The translations under genes were made by a program, and so were the position numbers. A stretch of 64,000 nucleotides of DNA from an uncultured Eisenbergiella sp. (GTDB lineage: Bacteria > Bacillota > Clostridia > Lachnospirales > Lachnospiraceae): contig CANRGX010000004.1 in NCBI GenBank assembly GCA_947630215.1, positions 62,001 to 126,000 of the forward strand, in the 5' to 3' direction. A model generated the notes under the pieces. That model had not been told where the DNA came from. It searched no databases and worked only from the letters and a program-made list of their open reading frames with translations. This document shows positions 28,086 to 36,637 of the stretch, in pieces (position 1 is the first letter of the stretch; the number at the start of each line of letters is the position of its first letter).

Positions 28086-28870
28086 AGCTGCAGATTCTGG
28101 TGTCCGCGGTAAATGCGGACGCGGAAAAACTGGCCGCCACAATGCGCCTGCAGGCGGACAGCATTCTCATCGACCAGTGCCGGGAAAACCGGTATGAGGA
28201 ACTGGAATACGAAGGACACCGGATCCGCTGTTTTCACTTTGCGGAGCGGGGGATCGGGCTGTCCCGCAACAATGCGCTGCTGCGGGCGGACGGGGATATC
28301 AGCCTGTTTTCGGACGAGGATATCGTGTACGCGGACGGCGCGGCGGAGCGCGTCCGAAAAGCATTTGCAGCGCACCCCCAGGCGGATGTGCTGCTGTTCA
28401 ATGTCCGGGTACAGGAAAACCGGCGCACGTACTGGATCGACAGGTTCCACCGGGTGCGGTGGTATAACTGTGGCCGGTATCCCGCATACAGCATTGCGGT
28501 GCGCACGGCGAAGATGCACAGCCGCAACCTGACCTTTTCTTTGCTGTTCGGCGGCGGGGCGCGATATGCCAACGGAGAGGACAGCCTGTTTCTTCTGGAC
28601 TGTCTGAAAGCCGGTCTGAAGATATACGCGGTGCCGGAGGAAATCGGGGAGGAGGTTCCCCGGCCCTCCACCTGGTTTCGCGGGTACGACGAGAAATTTT
28701 TCCATGACAGGGGCGTGCTCTATCATGTGCTCTACGGGCCCGCCGCCGGGTTGATGGGACTGCGTTTTCTCTATAAGAACCGGACGGAGATGTGCAGCGG
28801 CAGCATCGGACTGCACCGGGCCGTCTCGTTGCTCTTTGCAGGCATCCGCACCGGAAGAAAGGAACTTTGA
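28082..28870 (+). CDS. GT2-like glycosyltransferase
   Basis: A 262-residue protein starting MKLQILVSAVN. The GT-A-like landmarks are IGLSRNNALLRADG (about residue 55) and the DXD-like FSDEDIVYADGA (about 78). GEDSLFLLDCLKAG (about 175) is typical of small family 2 enzymes. The N-terminal nucleotide region is shorter than usual, so the family assignment is a little less sure than for its neighbours. ATG overlaps the preceding stop; an open frame extends further upstream but only as a shadow of the Wzz gene. Confidence 0.82.
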   Translation: MKLQILVSAVNADAEKLAATMRLQADSILIDQCRENRYEELEYEGHRIRCFHFAERGIGLSRNNALLRADGDISLFSDEDIVYADGAAERVRKAFAAHPQADVLLFNVRVQENRRTYWIDRFHRVRWYNCGRYPAYSIAVRTAKMHSRNLTFSLLFGGGARYANGEDSLFLLDCLKAGLKIYAVPEEIGEEVPRPSTWFRGYDEKFFHDRGVLYHVLYGPAAGLMGLRFLYKNRTEMCSGSIGLHRAVSLLFAGIRTGRKEL

Positions 28871-28872
28871 CC

Positions 28873-30033
28873 ATGCTCTTTTATTGTCTGATCACCCTCC
28901 TGGCGGCGGCGCTTGCCTTCCCTGTGGGGGAGCGGGCGGTTTGGCCGGGGGGAAAGAAACCTTTGCGGCAGGAAAGAGGGACGTCTCTGTGGCTGACGCG
29001 GAGACAGGCGTTTGACCGGGTCTGCCTGGCAGGGCTTTTTTTGCTGCTTACGGCGGTGGCCGCCCTGCGGGTCGAGGTGGGAAACGATTATGGGAAATAC
29101 GTGGATATTTTCCATGAGATCTGTGCCGGCACCGACGCCGCGTATGTGGTGACGGAGCCGGGCTTTAATCTGGTGGTCAAAGCGCTGTATGCCCTTTCCG
29201 GATATGAAAACTATCTGCTGGTGTTCGCGGTTTTCGGCGCGGCGACGGTCTTCTTCTTCCTTCGCGCCCTGTACGATCTGAGTGAAAACTTTTTTCTTTC
29301 CGTCTGTCTGTTTTTGACGCTGGGTCTGTATTTTAGAACGTTTACCACGGTGCGCTATTATTTTGCGCTGGCGCTGGCGCTGTATGCGCTGCGGGATATC
29401 CGGCGCAGGCAGTACGGAAGGTTTGTCCTCTGCATTGCCTTTGCGGCCCTGTTCCATAAATCGGTGCTGGCGGTGCTCCTTCTCTATCCGGCGGCCCGGC
29501 TGCGCTGGAGAAAGGAAGTCGTGGCAGTAGGGGCTGTTCTGTCCGTGCTGGTCTTTTGCTTTCGGCAGCCGATTCTGGAGCTGGCGCTGGTTTTTTATCC
29601 GACCTTCCGGGACACGGTTTATCTTTCCCAGGGGGTGGGGCTTGCGGCCAATGCTTCCGGCATTCTGCGCTGTCTGGCCGTGTTTGCGCTGGCGTTTTTT
29701 GGCCGCAGCGGCCTGCGCAGGGAGGAGAACCGGTTTTATTTCAAACTGTCCGTACTGGGCTTTCTGCTCTACACCTGCGGTTCCTTTTTGCCGCTGGTAT
29801 CCCGGCTGGCGTATTATGTGGTGACGCCGCAGATTCTGCTGGTGCCCGGCCTGCTTGCGGGGATAGACGGGGCAAAGAAGCGGCGGGCGGCGCTGGGGGC
29901 CGTGGCGGTGTTCTGTCTGGCCTATTTTGCCATTTTCCTGTGCACCGCTTCCGGCAGCGGAATCCAGGTGCTTCCTTATAAATCATGGATTTTTTCGGAT
30001 TGGGAGTGGATCAATGGCGCAGATTTCTTTTAG
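28873..30033 (+). CDS. EpsG/Wzy-type polysaccharide polymerase
   Basis: A 386-residue integral membrane protein with about ten helices, beginning MLFYCLITLLAAALAF. The family signature is the loop VGNDYGKYVDIFHEI (about residue 70) followed by EPGFNLVVKAL, as in EpsG-family proteins believed to polymerise repeat units. The start at 28873 is 2 bases after the previous stop. Its end overlaps the next glycosyltransferase by 20 bases, which supports translational coupling. Confidence 0.9.
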   Translation: MLFYCLITLLAAALAFPVGERAVWPGGKKPLRQERGTSLWLTRRQAFDRVCLAGLFLLLTAVAALRVEVGNDYGKYVDIFHEICAGTDAAYVVTEPGFNLVVKALYALSGYENYLLVFAVFGAATVFFFLRALYDLSENFFLSVCLFLTLGLYFRTFTTVRYYFALALALYALRDIRRRQYGRFVLCIAFAALFHKSVLAVLLLYPAARLRWRKEVVAVGAVLSVLVFCFRQPILELALVFYPTFRDTVYLSQGVGLAANASGILRCLAVFALAFFGRSGLRREENRFYFKLSVLGFLLYTCGSFLPLVSRLAYYVVTPQILLVPGLLAGIDGAKKRRAALGAVAVFCLAYFAIFLCTASGSGIQVLPYKSWIFSDWEWINGADFF

Positions 30034-30859
30034 TATTGTGGTGGTTTGCCGAAACCCGGGGAAAAAGCTCATGTCCACCGTGCGCAGCGTGCTGGAACAG
30101 CAGTACGGCAATTATGAGATCGTGGTAAAGGACGGCGGATCCACGGACGGATCTCTGCGGGAGCTGCCGGCGGACAGCCGCATCCGGCTGCAGACAGGAC
30201 GCGACGGGGGGATTTATGACGCCATGAACCAGGCGCTTTCCCAGGTGACCGGGCAGTATGTCCTGTTCTTAAACTGCGGGGATGCCCTGCATGACCGGGA
30301 GGTGCTTTCCCGTATGGCGGAGATCATCGAGGAGCGGCTGCGGGCGGACGGGGAAAGCCGGTGCGTCCGGGAACGGATTTTTTACGGGGATCAGTACCAT
30401 CTGGGGCAGAAATGCGTGGTCTGCTCGGCGCCGGAGATCAACGACTTTGTCTGTTACCGGAATGTGCCCTGTCATCAGCTCTGCTTTTACGACGCGCGCC
30501 TGTTTTCCCAGAGGGGGTATCTGACAAAATACCGGGTGCGGGCGGATTATGAGCATTTTTTATATTGTATTTATGAAAGAAACGCCGAGGCCGTCTATAC
30601 CGGGATCCTGGTGGCGGATTATGAGGGCGGCGGCTTTTCGGAAACGGCCGAGAACCGCAGGATTTCTACGCGGGAGCACCGGGAGATTGCGCAGCACTAT
30701 CTGGGACGGGAAAAAGTCCTGCGCTACCGGACGATCCTGCTTCTGACGCTGGCTCCGCTGCGCACGCGGATCGCGGAGAGCGAAAAGCTGTCGGGCGGTT
30801 ACAACGCCGTAAAAAGCGCCCTGTACCGGCTGCGCCAGAGAGGGGGGAAGGGCCGATGA
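30014..30859 (+). CDS. GT2 glycosyltransferase
   Basis: A 281-residue family 2 enzyme. It opens with ISFSIVVVCRNPGKKL; VKDGGSTDGS (about residue 38) and the YDAMNQAL plus FLNCGD segments (about 70-90) are typical of the WcaA/WbbD-like subgroup that has NCGD in place of DXD. ATG at 30014 lies inside the end of the polymerase gene. The stop overlaps the next ATG (ATGA, 30856). Confidence 0.92.
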   Translation: MAQISFSIVVVCRNPGKKLMSTVRSVLEQQYGNYEIVVKDGGSTDGSLRELPADSRIRLQTGRDGGIYDAMNQALSQVTGQYVLFLNCGDALHDREVLSRMAEIIEERLRADGESRCVRERIFYGDQYHLGQKCVVCSAPEINDFVCYRNVPCHQLCFYDARLFSQRGYLTKYRVRADYEHFLYCIYERNAEAVYTGILVADYEGGGFSETAENRRISTREHREIAQHYLGREKVLRYRTILLLTLAPLRTRIAESEKLSGGYNAVKSALYRLRQRGGKGR

Positions 30860-32145
30860 GGGTGCTTTGGGTCTGTAATATTATGCTCCCCGCCGTGGCG
30901 GCACAGCTGGGCCGGGCGGCCAGCGTCCGGGAAGGCTGGCTTTCCGGGCTGTTCGGGCGGGTGCTTGCTTCGCCGCAGACGGACGTGGAGCTGGGGCTGT
31001 GCTTTCCCGTGGAAAAGGAGGAGGACGGCCTGAAGCGGGAACTGGTTTTTGGCGGGCAGGGACGGAAGGTATGCTGTTACGGCTTCGGCGAGGATACCGC
31101 GCACCCGGAGCGCTGGGACGAAATGCTGGAGGTGCGCTTTTCCCAGATCCTGCTGGACTTTTCTCCGGATCTGGTACATATTTTCGGGACGGAGTTCCCC
31201 CATGCCTATGCCTGCGCCAGGGCGTTTGGACAGCCGGAACGGACGCTGGTGGGACTGCAGGGGCTGATGTGCGCCTGCGCGGACGCCTATATGGCCGATC
31301 TGCCGCCGGCGGTGCAGGACAGCCGGACGCTGCGGGATATTCTGAAACAGGACAGCATCCGGCAGCAGCAGAAAAAATTTTATGCGCGGGCGGCCTTTGA
31401 GGAACGGCTTTTGAAGGAAACGGGTCATGTGACCGGGCGCACGCCCTTTGATCGGGAGACGGTCAGACGGCTCAATCCGGACGCCGTCTATCATTTCATG
31501 AATGAGACCATGCGTCCGGCTTTTTATGAAGGCGCGTGGTCGCCTGCAGGCTGCCGGCGGTTCACGATTTTTGTCAGTCAGGCCGATTACCCTCTCAAGG
31601 GTTTCCATTACCTGCTGCAGGCCATGGAAGAAATCCTGCGGGATTTTCCGGAGACCGAAATCCTGGTGGCGGGCAACAGCGTGCTGGGTACGGACGGCTG
31701 GAAGGGCCGGCTGAAAATCCCGGCCTACGGCAGCTATCTGCGCCGCCTGATCCGGACCTTCCGTCTGCAGGGAAAAATCCGGGTGCTGGGCAGGCTGGAG
31801 GAGGCGCAGATGCGGCAGGCCTTTCTGTCCTGTCACGTGTTTTTGTGTCCCTCTGCCATGGAAAATTCGCCCAATTCCGTAGGGGAAGCGCAGCTTCTGG
31901 GCGTCCCTGTGGCGGCCAGCGACGCCGGGGGGATTCCGGGCGTGGTGGAGGATGGCGTGGGAGGACTTCTGTTTGCCAAGGGCGACGTCCGCGGACTGGC
32001 GCAGACAGTAAAGCGGATTTTTTCCTCCGATGAACTGGCGGAGTCGCTTTCCTGTTCGGAACGCAGGATCGCGGCGGAAAAGTATGACGGGGCCCGCAAC
32101 TTTGACAGGCTCCTGGAAATATACGGGGAAATTTGTGGCGCATGA
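30856..32145 (+). CDS. GT4-type (GT-B fold) glycosyltransferase
   Basis: A 429-residue GT-B enzyme. The N-terminal half begins MRVLWVCNIMLPAVAAQLG; the C-terminal half carries the nucleotide-sugar site FLCPSAMENSPNSVGEAQLLGVPVAASDAGGIPGVV (about residues 330-365), with the EX7E-like pattern of family 4. It adds one sugar to the growing lipid-linked unit, presumably from a nucleotide donor. Overlaps both neighbours by 4 bases. Confidence 0.9.
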   Translation: MRVLWVCNIMLPAVAAQLGRAASVREGWLSGLFGRVLASPQTDVELGLCFPVEKEEDGLKRELVFGGQGRKVCCYGFGEDTAHPERWDEMLEVRFSQILLDFSPDLVHIFGTEFPHAYACARAFGQPERTLVGLQGLMCACADAYMADLPPAVQDSRTLRDILKQDSIRQQQKKFYARAAFEERLLKETGHVTGRTPFDRETVRRLNPDAVYHFMNETMRPAFYEGAWSPAGCRRFTIFVSQADYPLKGFHYLLQAMEEILRDFPETEILVAGNSVLGTDGWKGRLKIPAYGSYLRRLIRTFRLQGKIRVLGRLEEAQMRQAFLSCHVFLCPSAMENSPNSVGEAQLLGVPVAASDAGGIPGVVEDGVGGLLFAKGDVRGLAQTVKRIFSSDELAESLSCSERRIAAEKYDGARNFDRLLEIYGEICGA

Positions 32146-33326
32146 AGGCTGTATTTCTTTCCAATTATATCAACCATCATCAGAAGCCCTTTTCCGACGC
32201 CCTCTATGAGCGGCTGGGGGAGGAATATCATTTTATCCAGACGGAGCCCATGTCCGACGAACGCAGAGAGATGGGCTGGGAGCTGGACGCCCGAAAAATC
32301 CCCTATGTGGTGTTTTCCTATGAACAGGAGGAACGGGCCAGACAGCTGATCCGGGAGGCGGATCTGGTGCTGGCGGGCTGGACGCTGCAAACGGATCTGT
32401 TCCTGGATCGCCTAAAGGGGCCCAAGCTGACTTTGCGCGTCAGCGAACGGATCTACCGAGAGGGACAGTGGAAGGCGGTTTCGCCCCGGGGACTGCTTGC
32501 CAAATACCGGGAACACGTGCGTTTCCGCCGCGCGCCCGTATATCTGCTGTGCGCGGGCGCCTATGTGGCGTCGGATTTTTCCCTCATCGGCGCCTATCCC
32601 CATAAAATGCTGCGGTTCGGGTATTTCCCGCCGCTGCGCCGGTATGATCCGGAAGCGCTGTTTGAAAAAAAACGGCGGTGCGGGGAAGGAGAGACGCAGA
32701 TGGTCTGGGCCGGCCGGATGATTGCCCTAAAGCATCCGGAATACGTGGTGCGGCTGGCGGGGGAGCTGAAAGCGGCTGGGAAGCGCTTTCGGATCCACTT
32801 CATCGGCAGCGGGCCCATGGAGGAGACTCTGTGGGAGCGGATCGGGAAAGAGGGACTGTCCGACTGCTTTGTGCGCTATGGGTTCCTGACGCCGGAACAG
32901 GTGCGGGATGTGATGGAGAAGTGTCTGGTCCATCTTTTTACCAGCAATTATCTGGAAGGCTGGGGAGCGGTGGTAAACGAGGCCATGAACAGCGGCTGCT
33001 GCGTGGTGGCCAACGCCCGGACCGGCGCAGCGCCGTTTCTGATCCGGGAGGGGGAAAACGGACTGCTTTACCCGGACGGGACGTATGAGACCTTTGCGGC
33101 CTGCGTAAAGCGCCTTTTGGAACGGCCGGAGGAAATGGAACGGATGGGGCGGGCGGCATACCGCACCATTTCGGAGGAATGGAACGCGTCCCACGCGGCG
33201 CAGGAATGTCTCCGGTTTTATGAGAACTGGAAGCAGGGGAAGCGGGATCTGCCGGAGAGCGGCCCGTTTTCCGAGGCGCAGATTCTGCCGGCCCGGTGGA
33301 AGTACAAAGAAGGAAAGCTGCAGTAG
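32142..33326 (+). CDS. GT4-type (GT-B fold) glycosyltransferase
   Basis: A 394-residue GT-B enzyme. Start ATG at 32142 overlaps the previous stop. N-terminal MKAVFLSNYINHHQKPF; C-terminal nucleotide site GRMIALKHPE (about 192), FIGSGPMEE (about 222) and SNYLEGWGAVVNEAMNSGCCVVA (about 268-290). Family 4-like. The last about 45 residues are a hydrophilic extension after the GT domain. Confidence 0.88.
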   Translation: MKAVFLSNYINHHQKPFSDALYERLGEEYHFIQTEPMSDERREMGWELDARKIPYVVFSYEQEERARQLIREADLVLAGWTLQTDLFLDRLKGPKLTLRVSERIYREGQWKAVSPRGLLAKYREHVRFRRAPVYLLCAGAYVASDFSLIGAYPHKMLRFGYFPPLRRYDPEALFEKKRRCGEGETQMVWAGRMIALKHPEYVVRLAGELKAAGKRFRIHFIGSGPMEETLWERIGKEGLSDCFVRYGFLTPEQVRDVMEKCLVHLFTSNYLEGWGAVVNEAMNSGCCVVANARTGAAPFLIREGENGLLYPDGTYETFAACVKRLLERPEEMERMGRAAYRTISEEWNASHAAQECLRFYENWKQGKRDLPESGPFSEAQILPARWKYKEGKLQ

Positions 33327-33373
33327 CCCTTTGCCGGAAGGATCAAACGGCGGCAAAAGGCGCGGAGGTGGGC

Positions 33374-34399
33374 ATGGAACAGGAAATTCTGGTGAGCGTG
33401 ATCGTTCCCTGTTACAATATCGAAGACTGTCTGGCGCGGTGCGTGGACAGCATCCGGCGGCAGACGCTGCGGGAACTGGAAATTTTGCTGGTGGACGACG
33501 GCTCCACAGACGGAACCGGCCGTCTGTGCGATTCCTTTGCGGCCATGGACAGCCGGATACGGGTGTTCCATAAGGAAAACGGCGGTTCCTCCTCGGCCCG
33601 CAACTTGGGGATTGACAGCGCGCGGGGGCAGTGGCTGGGCTTTGTGGACAGCGACGACTGGATTGAACCGGAAATGTATGAGAGGCTGCTGGAGACGGCA
33701 CGGCTCTACAAAACGGATATTGCGCAGGCTTCCCGGGATGAGATCGGGGAGGACGGACAGCGCCGGCCGGATGTGTGCCGGGCGCCGGATCAGGTTACGG
33801 TGTGGGAAGCGGAGCCGTTTCTGCGGGAGCTGCTTTTGCACCGGGGGGACTGCTCCTTTTGTACCAAGCTGGTGCGCCGGGAACTGTTTGAGGACAGACG
33901 TTTCCCGGAGGGCAAGCTGAACGAGGATTTCTTTTTACTGGTGGGAATGCTGGCGGAAGACCACGCGATCTGCGTCCTGCCCCAGCAGATGTACCACGTG
34001 TTTTACCGTGTGGGAAGCAATACGAGAAAGCGGGATCCGGAGGAGTTTTCCAGAGTATTTGAGGATATTGTGGAGAACGCGGACTTTGCGGAGAAGCTGG
34101 CGGCACAGAAGTATCCGCATCTTGTGCGGGAGGCGGCGCGGTTTGCGCTGATCCAGCGGCTGGATTATCTGCTGCACATTCCCGTGAACCGGATGACCGG
34201 ATCGGATCCGTTTTATACGCGGGTGAAGCGGTATCTGCGATCCCATCTTCCGGAGACGCTGACCAACCCCTTTCTGACGGGGAAAAACAGGGTTTATCTG
34301 CTGCTTCTGACCCTGGCCCCCCGGACGGTGCGCCGGGTGCACGCGGCGAAGATGCGCAGACAGGATACCGGAAAGAACGGGACAGCCATACCGTCATAG
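33374..34399 (+). CDS. GT2 glycosyltransferase (last EPS gene)
   Basis: A 341-residue family 2 enzyme: VSVIVPCYNIEDCLARCV, LLVDDGSTDGTG (about residue 43), SSSARNLGIDSARG and the DXD region VDSDDWIEPEMYE (about 95). ATG at 33374 follows GGAGGTG. It ends just before a 14-bp stem terminator, which closes the exopolysaccharide operon. Confidence 0.93.
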   Translation: MEQEILVSVIVPCYNIEDCLARCVDSIRRQTLRELEILLVDDGSTDGTGRLCDSFAAMDSRIRVFHKENGGSSSARNLGIDSARGQWLGFVDSDDWIEPEMYERLLETARLYKTDIAQASRDEIGEDGQRRPDVCRAPDQVTVWEAEPFLRELLLHRGDCSFCTKLVRRELFEDRRFPEGKLNEDFFLLVGMLAEDHAICVLPQQMYHVFYRVGSNTRKRDPEEFSRVFEDIVENADFAEKLAAQKYPHLVREAARFALIQRLDYLLHIPVNRMTGSDPFYTRVKRYLRSHLPETLTNPFLTGKNRVYLLLLTLAPRTVRRVHAAKMRRQDTGKNGTAIPS

Positions 34400-34405
34400 G
34401 GCAAA

Positions 34406-34437
34406 AAAAGACCGGCGTCAGAGGACGCCGGTCTTTT
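34406..34437. terminator. Strong bidirectional terminator closing the EPS operon
   Basis: A perfect 14-bp stem (AAAAGACCGGCGTC, 34406-34419, with 34424-34437) has an AGAG loop. The A and T ends let it work on both strands, for the EPS operon and for the convergent gene at 34446-34919. Confidence 0.93.
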
Positions 34438-34445
34438 GGAATCGG

Positions 34446-34919
34446 TTATTTCAGCGGCTTGGCGCCGGCTTTTTCCTGCAGCTTTTCCACTTTTTTCTTC
34501 AGCCAGCCCTTTTTCTTTTCCGGAACCGGCAGGCTGCCGCGCAGGCCCTTCACGCTGGTCAGATAGATCCCGCTGACGGTGGCCTTGACCTCCTTCTTGA
34601 CGGGAACGGTATCAAAGATCTTTTCATCGCAGACGAGGGACACGATCTGCGGCCCCACCTTGGCCTTGACGATGGGAAGCTTGGAGCGGCGCAGCAGCTT
34701 CGGCGTGCCGTCGATCACCGCCTGGGGCAGGCCCGCGTCCTTTAAGCGCATCCGTTTCTTGTCAATGATCAGCATGGATACGGTCTGTTTGTATGCTTCA
34801 ATCTGCTTCTGCTGTTCTTCCTGCTTTTTCTGTGCCCGTCTGCCCAGAAAGTAGAGCACGGCGATGAGGACGATGAGCACCGCCAGGACGATGAGCAATA
34901 CCTTTAAAAGGGTTGACAT
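34446..34919 (-). CDS. Single-pass membrane protein of unknown function
   Basis: I do not recognise this 157-residue protein. One N-terminal membrane helix (about residues 5-27) is followed by a charged helix (RRAQKKQEEQQKQIEAYKQ), a compact predicted beta-rich region (about 50-125), and a lysine-rich C-terminus (KKKGWLKKKVEKLQEKAG). The helix and basic tail suggest a cytoplasmic domain anchored to the membrane. Start ATG at 34919 follows AAGGAGGAAC; a longer in-frame start at 34955 would cover this ribosome site. It has its own promoter. Confidence 0.8.
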   Translation of the reverse strand: MSTLLKVLLIVLAVLIVLIAVLYFLGRRAQKKQEEQQKQIEAYKQTVSMLIIDKKRMRLKDAGLPQAVIDGTPKLLRRSKLPIVKAKVGPQIVSLVCDEKIFDTVPVKKEVKATVSGIYLTSVKGLRGSLPVPEKKKGWLKKKVEKLQEKAGAKPLK

Positions 34920-34984
34920 AACTTGGTTCCTCCTTGGATGGTATGTCGGGGGCACAGCTTCGGAGGCCGTGCCGTCTTTTTTTG

Positions 34985-35013
34985 ATTTTAGCAGAAACCC
35001 GAACTTAAAACAA
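34985..35013 (-). promoter_or_regulatory. Promoter of the gene at 34446-34919
   Basis: On the minus strand TTGTTT (35013-35008), a 17-base spacer and TAAAAT (34990-34985), preceded by TGC as an extended -10. It is back to back with the cls promoter, with only 8 bases between the two -35 boxes. Confidence 0.7.
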
Positions 35014-35021
35014 GGTGTTTA

Positions 35022-35050
35022 TTGCAGTTTGCGTCACTTTCGGCTATAAT
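35022..35050 (+). promoter_or_regulatory. Promoter of cardiolipin synthase
   Basis: TTGCAG (35022-35027), a 17-base spacer and a perfect TATAAT (35045-35050). The 8 bases after the -10 are identical to those at the mreB promoter. Confidence 0.7.
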
Positions 35051-35089
35051 GGGCGTTAGCGGGGGGCAAACCCGCAAATGGAGGGAAAG

Positions 35090-36568
35090 ATGGAAGTCTG
35101 GACTCAGATCGGGCAGTTTCTCCTGTTGGCGATCAACTTTATCTGGCGTCATATCCTGCTGCTGAATTTTGTATTTTCCATCATCATTATTTTTTTTCAG
35201 CGCAAAGAACCCAAATCGGCCTGGGCGTGGCTGCTGGTGCTCAACGCCATCCCGGGCGTGGGATTTTTATTGTATTTGCTGGCGGGCACCGATATGCACA
35301 AGCGGAAGATGTTCCAGATCAAGGGCTATGAGGATCTGATGAACGAGGCGGTGAGGCGGCAGGAATCCAGCGTCCGCAGCCTGAAGCTGGAGCAGGAGAA
35401 TCCGGATCTGAAGGGGTTTTCCGACCTGGTCTTTTATAATCTGGAAAGCTCCGGGGCCATGCTGACGACGGACAATCAGGTGCGGATCTTTACGGACGGC
35501 AACGAGAAATTTAACGCGCTGATCGAGGATATCCGAAAGGCGCGGGACTATGTTTTCCTGCAGTATTATATTGTCAGAAACGACGTGCTCTTTTCCCGGA
35601 TCCGGGAGGTATTGACCCAGAAGGTGTCCCAGGGCGTGGAGGTTTTTCTGCTCTATGACGCTATGGGCTGTAAGGGAATGTCCCCCAAATACTGGCGGGA
35701 ACTGGAAAAGACCGGCATCCGCCTGGCGGTCTTTTTCCCGGCCCTGTTCGGCCGGATGCAGCTGCGCGCCAATTACCGCAACCACCGCAAGATCGCCATT
35801 ATCGACGGAGAGATCGGCTACGTGGGCGGCTTTAATATCGGAAAGGAATATATCGGGCTGGATCCCAAGTTCGGCTACTGGAGGGACACGCATCTGCGGA
35901 TCACGGGCAGCGCCGTGACGGCTCTGACGATCCGTTATCTCCAGGACTGGAACTACGCGGCCCGGGAAAATTTGTTTGCCTCTCAGAAATATGTCCGCTA
36001 TCCGGAGCATCCCTGCGGGCATACGGATATCCAGATCATTTCCAGCGGGCCGGACTCCGTGCGGCAGAACATCCGGGACAATTATCTGCGGCTGATCCAC
36101 AAAGCGAAAAAGCGCGTTTATGTTCAGACGCCCTATTATATTCCGGACGAATCCATTCACACGGCCCTGCTGATCGCCGCCCAGTCCGGGGTGGAAGTCA
36201 ATGTGATGATCCCCTGCAAGCCGGATCATCCCTTTGTGTACTGGGCCACCTACTCCTATATCGGGGAGCTGGTGATGGCGGGGGCCAACTGCTATACCTA
36301 CGACAACGGTTTCCTGCACGCCAAGGGCGTTTCTATCGACGGGGAAGCCTGCTGCTACGGGACGGCCAATATGGATATCCGCAGTTTTTCCCTGAATTTT
36401 GAGGTCAACGCCATGATTTACGACGAGAAGGTGGCACAGGAGATGGAGCGCATTTTTATCGAGGATCTGAAGCTGTGCACCAGGATCAGCAAGGACGCTT
36501 ACCGCGGCAGATCGCTGCGGATCCGGTTCAAGGAGCAGATCAGCCGCCTGCTTTCGCCAGTATTGTAA
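35090..36568 (+). CDS. cls: Cardiolipin synthase (phospholipase D family)
   Basis: Joins two phosphatidylglycerol molecules to cardiolipin at the membrane. The 492-residue protein has two N-terminal membrane helices (about residues 5-55), then two PLD domains with HKD motifs: NHRKIAIIDGEIGYVGG (His about 238) and LHAKGVSIDGEACCYGTANMD (His about 414). ATG at 35090 has GGAGG at 35080-35084; the ATG at 35078 overlaps this site and is less likely. The stop overlaps the -35 of the next promoter. Confidence 0.95.
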   Translation: MEVWTQIGQFLLLAINFIWRHILLLNFVFSIIIIFFQRKEPKSAWAWLLVLNAIPGVGFLLYLLAGTDMHKRKMFQIKGYEDLMNEAVRRQESSVRSLKLEQENPDLKGFSDLVFYNLESSGAMLTTDNQVRIFTDGNEKFNALIEDIRKARDYVFLQYYIVRNDVLFSRIREVLTQKVSQGVEVFLLYDAMGCKGMSPKYWRELEKTGIRLAVFFPALFGRMQLRANYRNHRKIAIIDGEIGYVGGFNIGKEYIGLDPKFGYWRDTHLRITGSAVTALTIRYLQDWNYAARENLFASQKYVRYPEHPCGHTDIQIISSGPDSVRQNIRDNYLRLIHKAKKRVYVQTPYYIPDESIHTALLIAAQSGVEVNVMIPCKPDHPFVYWATYSYIGELVMAGANCYTYDNGFLHAKGVSIDGEACCYGTANMDIRSFSLNFEVNAMIYDEKVAQEMERIFIEDLKLCTRISKDAYRGRSLRIRFKEQISRLLSPVL

Positions 36569-36591
36569 CTTTCCGAAAATTGTGATACACT
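36563..36591 (+). promoter_or_regulatory. Promoter of the trigger-factor-like lipoprotein gene
   Basis: TTGTAA (36563-36568, over the cls stop codon), a 17-base spacer and TACACT (36586-36591), with TGA before the -10 as an extended element. Confidence 0.6.
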
Positions 36592-36637
36592 GAAAACCGA
36601 TTGAACGAGCGGGTACAAAAAGGAGGAGCATACAGTT

